A program made the position numbers and the translations under genes. A stretch of 64,000 nt of DNA from Eopsaltria australis (taxonomy: Eukaryota > Chordata > Aves > Passeriformes > Petroicidae). Below the pieces are notes generated by a model that saw only the letters and a list, made by a program, of their open reading frames with translations, was not told where the DNA came from and did not search any database. Of the stretch, positions 63,001-64,000 are shown one piece after another (positions within the stretch are counted from its first letter, which is position 1; every line of letters begins with the position of its first letter). The stretch covers positions 124,001 through 188,000 of the forward strand of contig JAVTVJ010000228.1 of the NCBI GenBank assembly GCA_034509425.1, written 5' to 3'.

Positions 63001-64000
63001 ATGTGTATGACAGTTTGGTATTCCTAGTTCTGGGGGCCCACATCTGAATGAGTGTGTAAAGTAATGAATCTAGAGAGATATTTTCTTCTTTTTGTGTGAG
63101 GAGAATGGGAACTTTGTGTTGTGGTCCAGATTCAGACTGGTCATCTGCACCTTTGAATGAAATTTGCTGCAGCTTGCATTATGCCTGATGTTTGCACATA
63201 TACCCAGGAGGTGAGGGAGCAAGGGAGCTTTCTCCAAACACATGCCCTGCTTTGTACAGACTGTGGGCATGAGTGCAGGCTCCAACTTCTTTTCTGTGAG
63301 GGTCTGGTTTTTGCACTGTGAGCTGGGAGATCTACATAATGATTCTTGTACTTTTGCAAACAGAAAGATCAGATGAGCTGCAACATGCTTTGATAGAGTA
63401 AACAATGTATTTGCCCCAAGGAAGCTGTGATAAATTTAAAGGTTGGGAAGGGGAAGAAACTACTTGCAACAGAGTGGCAGAGGTGCTTTGGGACTCTTTA
63501 ACAGAGGGAAAATCCAATAAAGATCAGATTTACAAACAGAAACCAAGGATTTGAGTATGCAATTAACTACCTAATTTAAACACAGAATGTCTGTAACTGG
63601 GGCATGTAAACTTAACTCATAAGTGGGTGTTCAGCTTGCTGTCCATATATAGGTTATCTGAACATATACTCATAGTACCTGCATATGCATATAAAACATT
63701 GTTGTAGGCCCCTATTTCATGCCAAGCAAGTGCGGCTTTGTATTTCTGTAAAGTGTTAAAATTGAAAATATTCTTAAGTTATTTCTTTGAATGGTATTCT
63801 GAAAAGAGATATAAATTACACTGTGGATTTCTAGAGGCACTAAGGATACGCATTGAAAAGGGCACAAAAGGATGAGATCTTTATACTGAACTGCTTTTCC
63901 TCCTCATCTGGGAAGGTGATGTCCAAGCATCCCACCCAACTGTTAGCATTTCCAATTAAAGGCTTCCACACTTGTGAATCAGTAAGTTGGTTCTGGTGTC
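63001..64000. other. Unique non-coding sequence to the window end, nothing recognised
   Basis: Two overlapping minus-strand frames near 63070-63405 show no domain pattern. No repeat or exon is recognised. Confidence 0.55.

Noticed and set aside
1..64000. Search for CRISPR arrays, tRNA/rRNA genes, operons or a phage-like gene system
   Set aside because: No regularly spaced repeats, cloverleaf genes or dense gene arrangement are present. The window is vertebrate non-coding DNA.

Overview
The window reads as non-coding vertebrate nuclear DNA, most likely from a bird and perhaps a passerine. It is AT-leaning and CpG-depleted, with no operon-like layout and no convincing long ORF. It carries CR1 LINE copies whose broken frames still show the CR1 reverse-transcriptase C-terminal motifs. 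It also carries a complete solo LTR of an endogenous retrovirus whose sequence style resembles passerine ERVL-type LTRs. The bird assignment rests on these repeats and on the compactness of the sequence. The passerine suggestion is from memory of LTR style and is weaker.

Layout. Positions 1-1700 are different from the rest: CpGs are retained, there is a dense GC-rich core at about 1415-1650 with two GC boxes, a long G-run at 600-628, and a 70-bp imperfect inverted repeat at 916-985. This looks like the CpG-island promoter or first-exon neighbourhood of a gene or long ncRNA whose remaining exons I cannot identify. From 1.7 kb to the end I see an intergenic or intronic desert. Its recognisable interspersed repeats are CR1 (15227-16128), a solo LTR with GAAGC target-site duplication (26296-27914), a MIR-like SINE relic (30205-30312), an older CR1 (37487-38525) and a very old CR1 relic (about 44570-45275). 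All five lie on the minus strand. Simple repeats include T37 at 10722, T22 at 23068, (TTTTG)n at 29134, (GTTT)n at 34557 and (AT)21 at 50701.

Between the repeats are several unique AT-rich blocks with clustered homeodomain (TAATTA), TCF/LEF and SOX-like words and unusually retained CpGs. The strongest is 61130-61570; others are near 1-480, 860-1340, 14430-15110, 21180-21450, 30405-30720, 36000-36620, 46485-46620 and 62850-63000. They look like conserved non-coding elements of the developmental-enhancer type. Conservation cannot be tested from one sequence, so these are hypotheses. One short open segment at 50444-50559, bounded by an acceptor-like and a weak donor-like site, is the only stretch I would test as a coding exon.

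I find no bacterial-type genes, CRISPR arrays, tRNA or rRNA genes, and no clear novel multi-gene system. The best leads are the CpG island without an identified gene, the enhancer-like block at 61 kb, and the well-bounded solo LTR.
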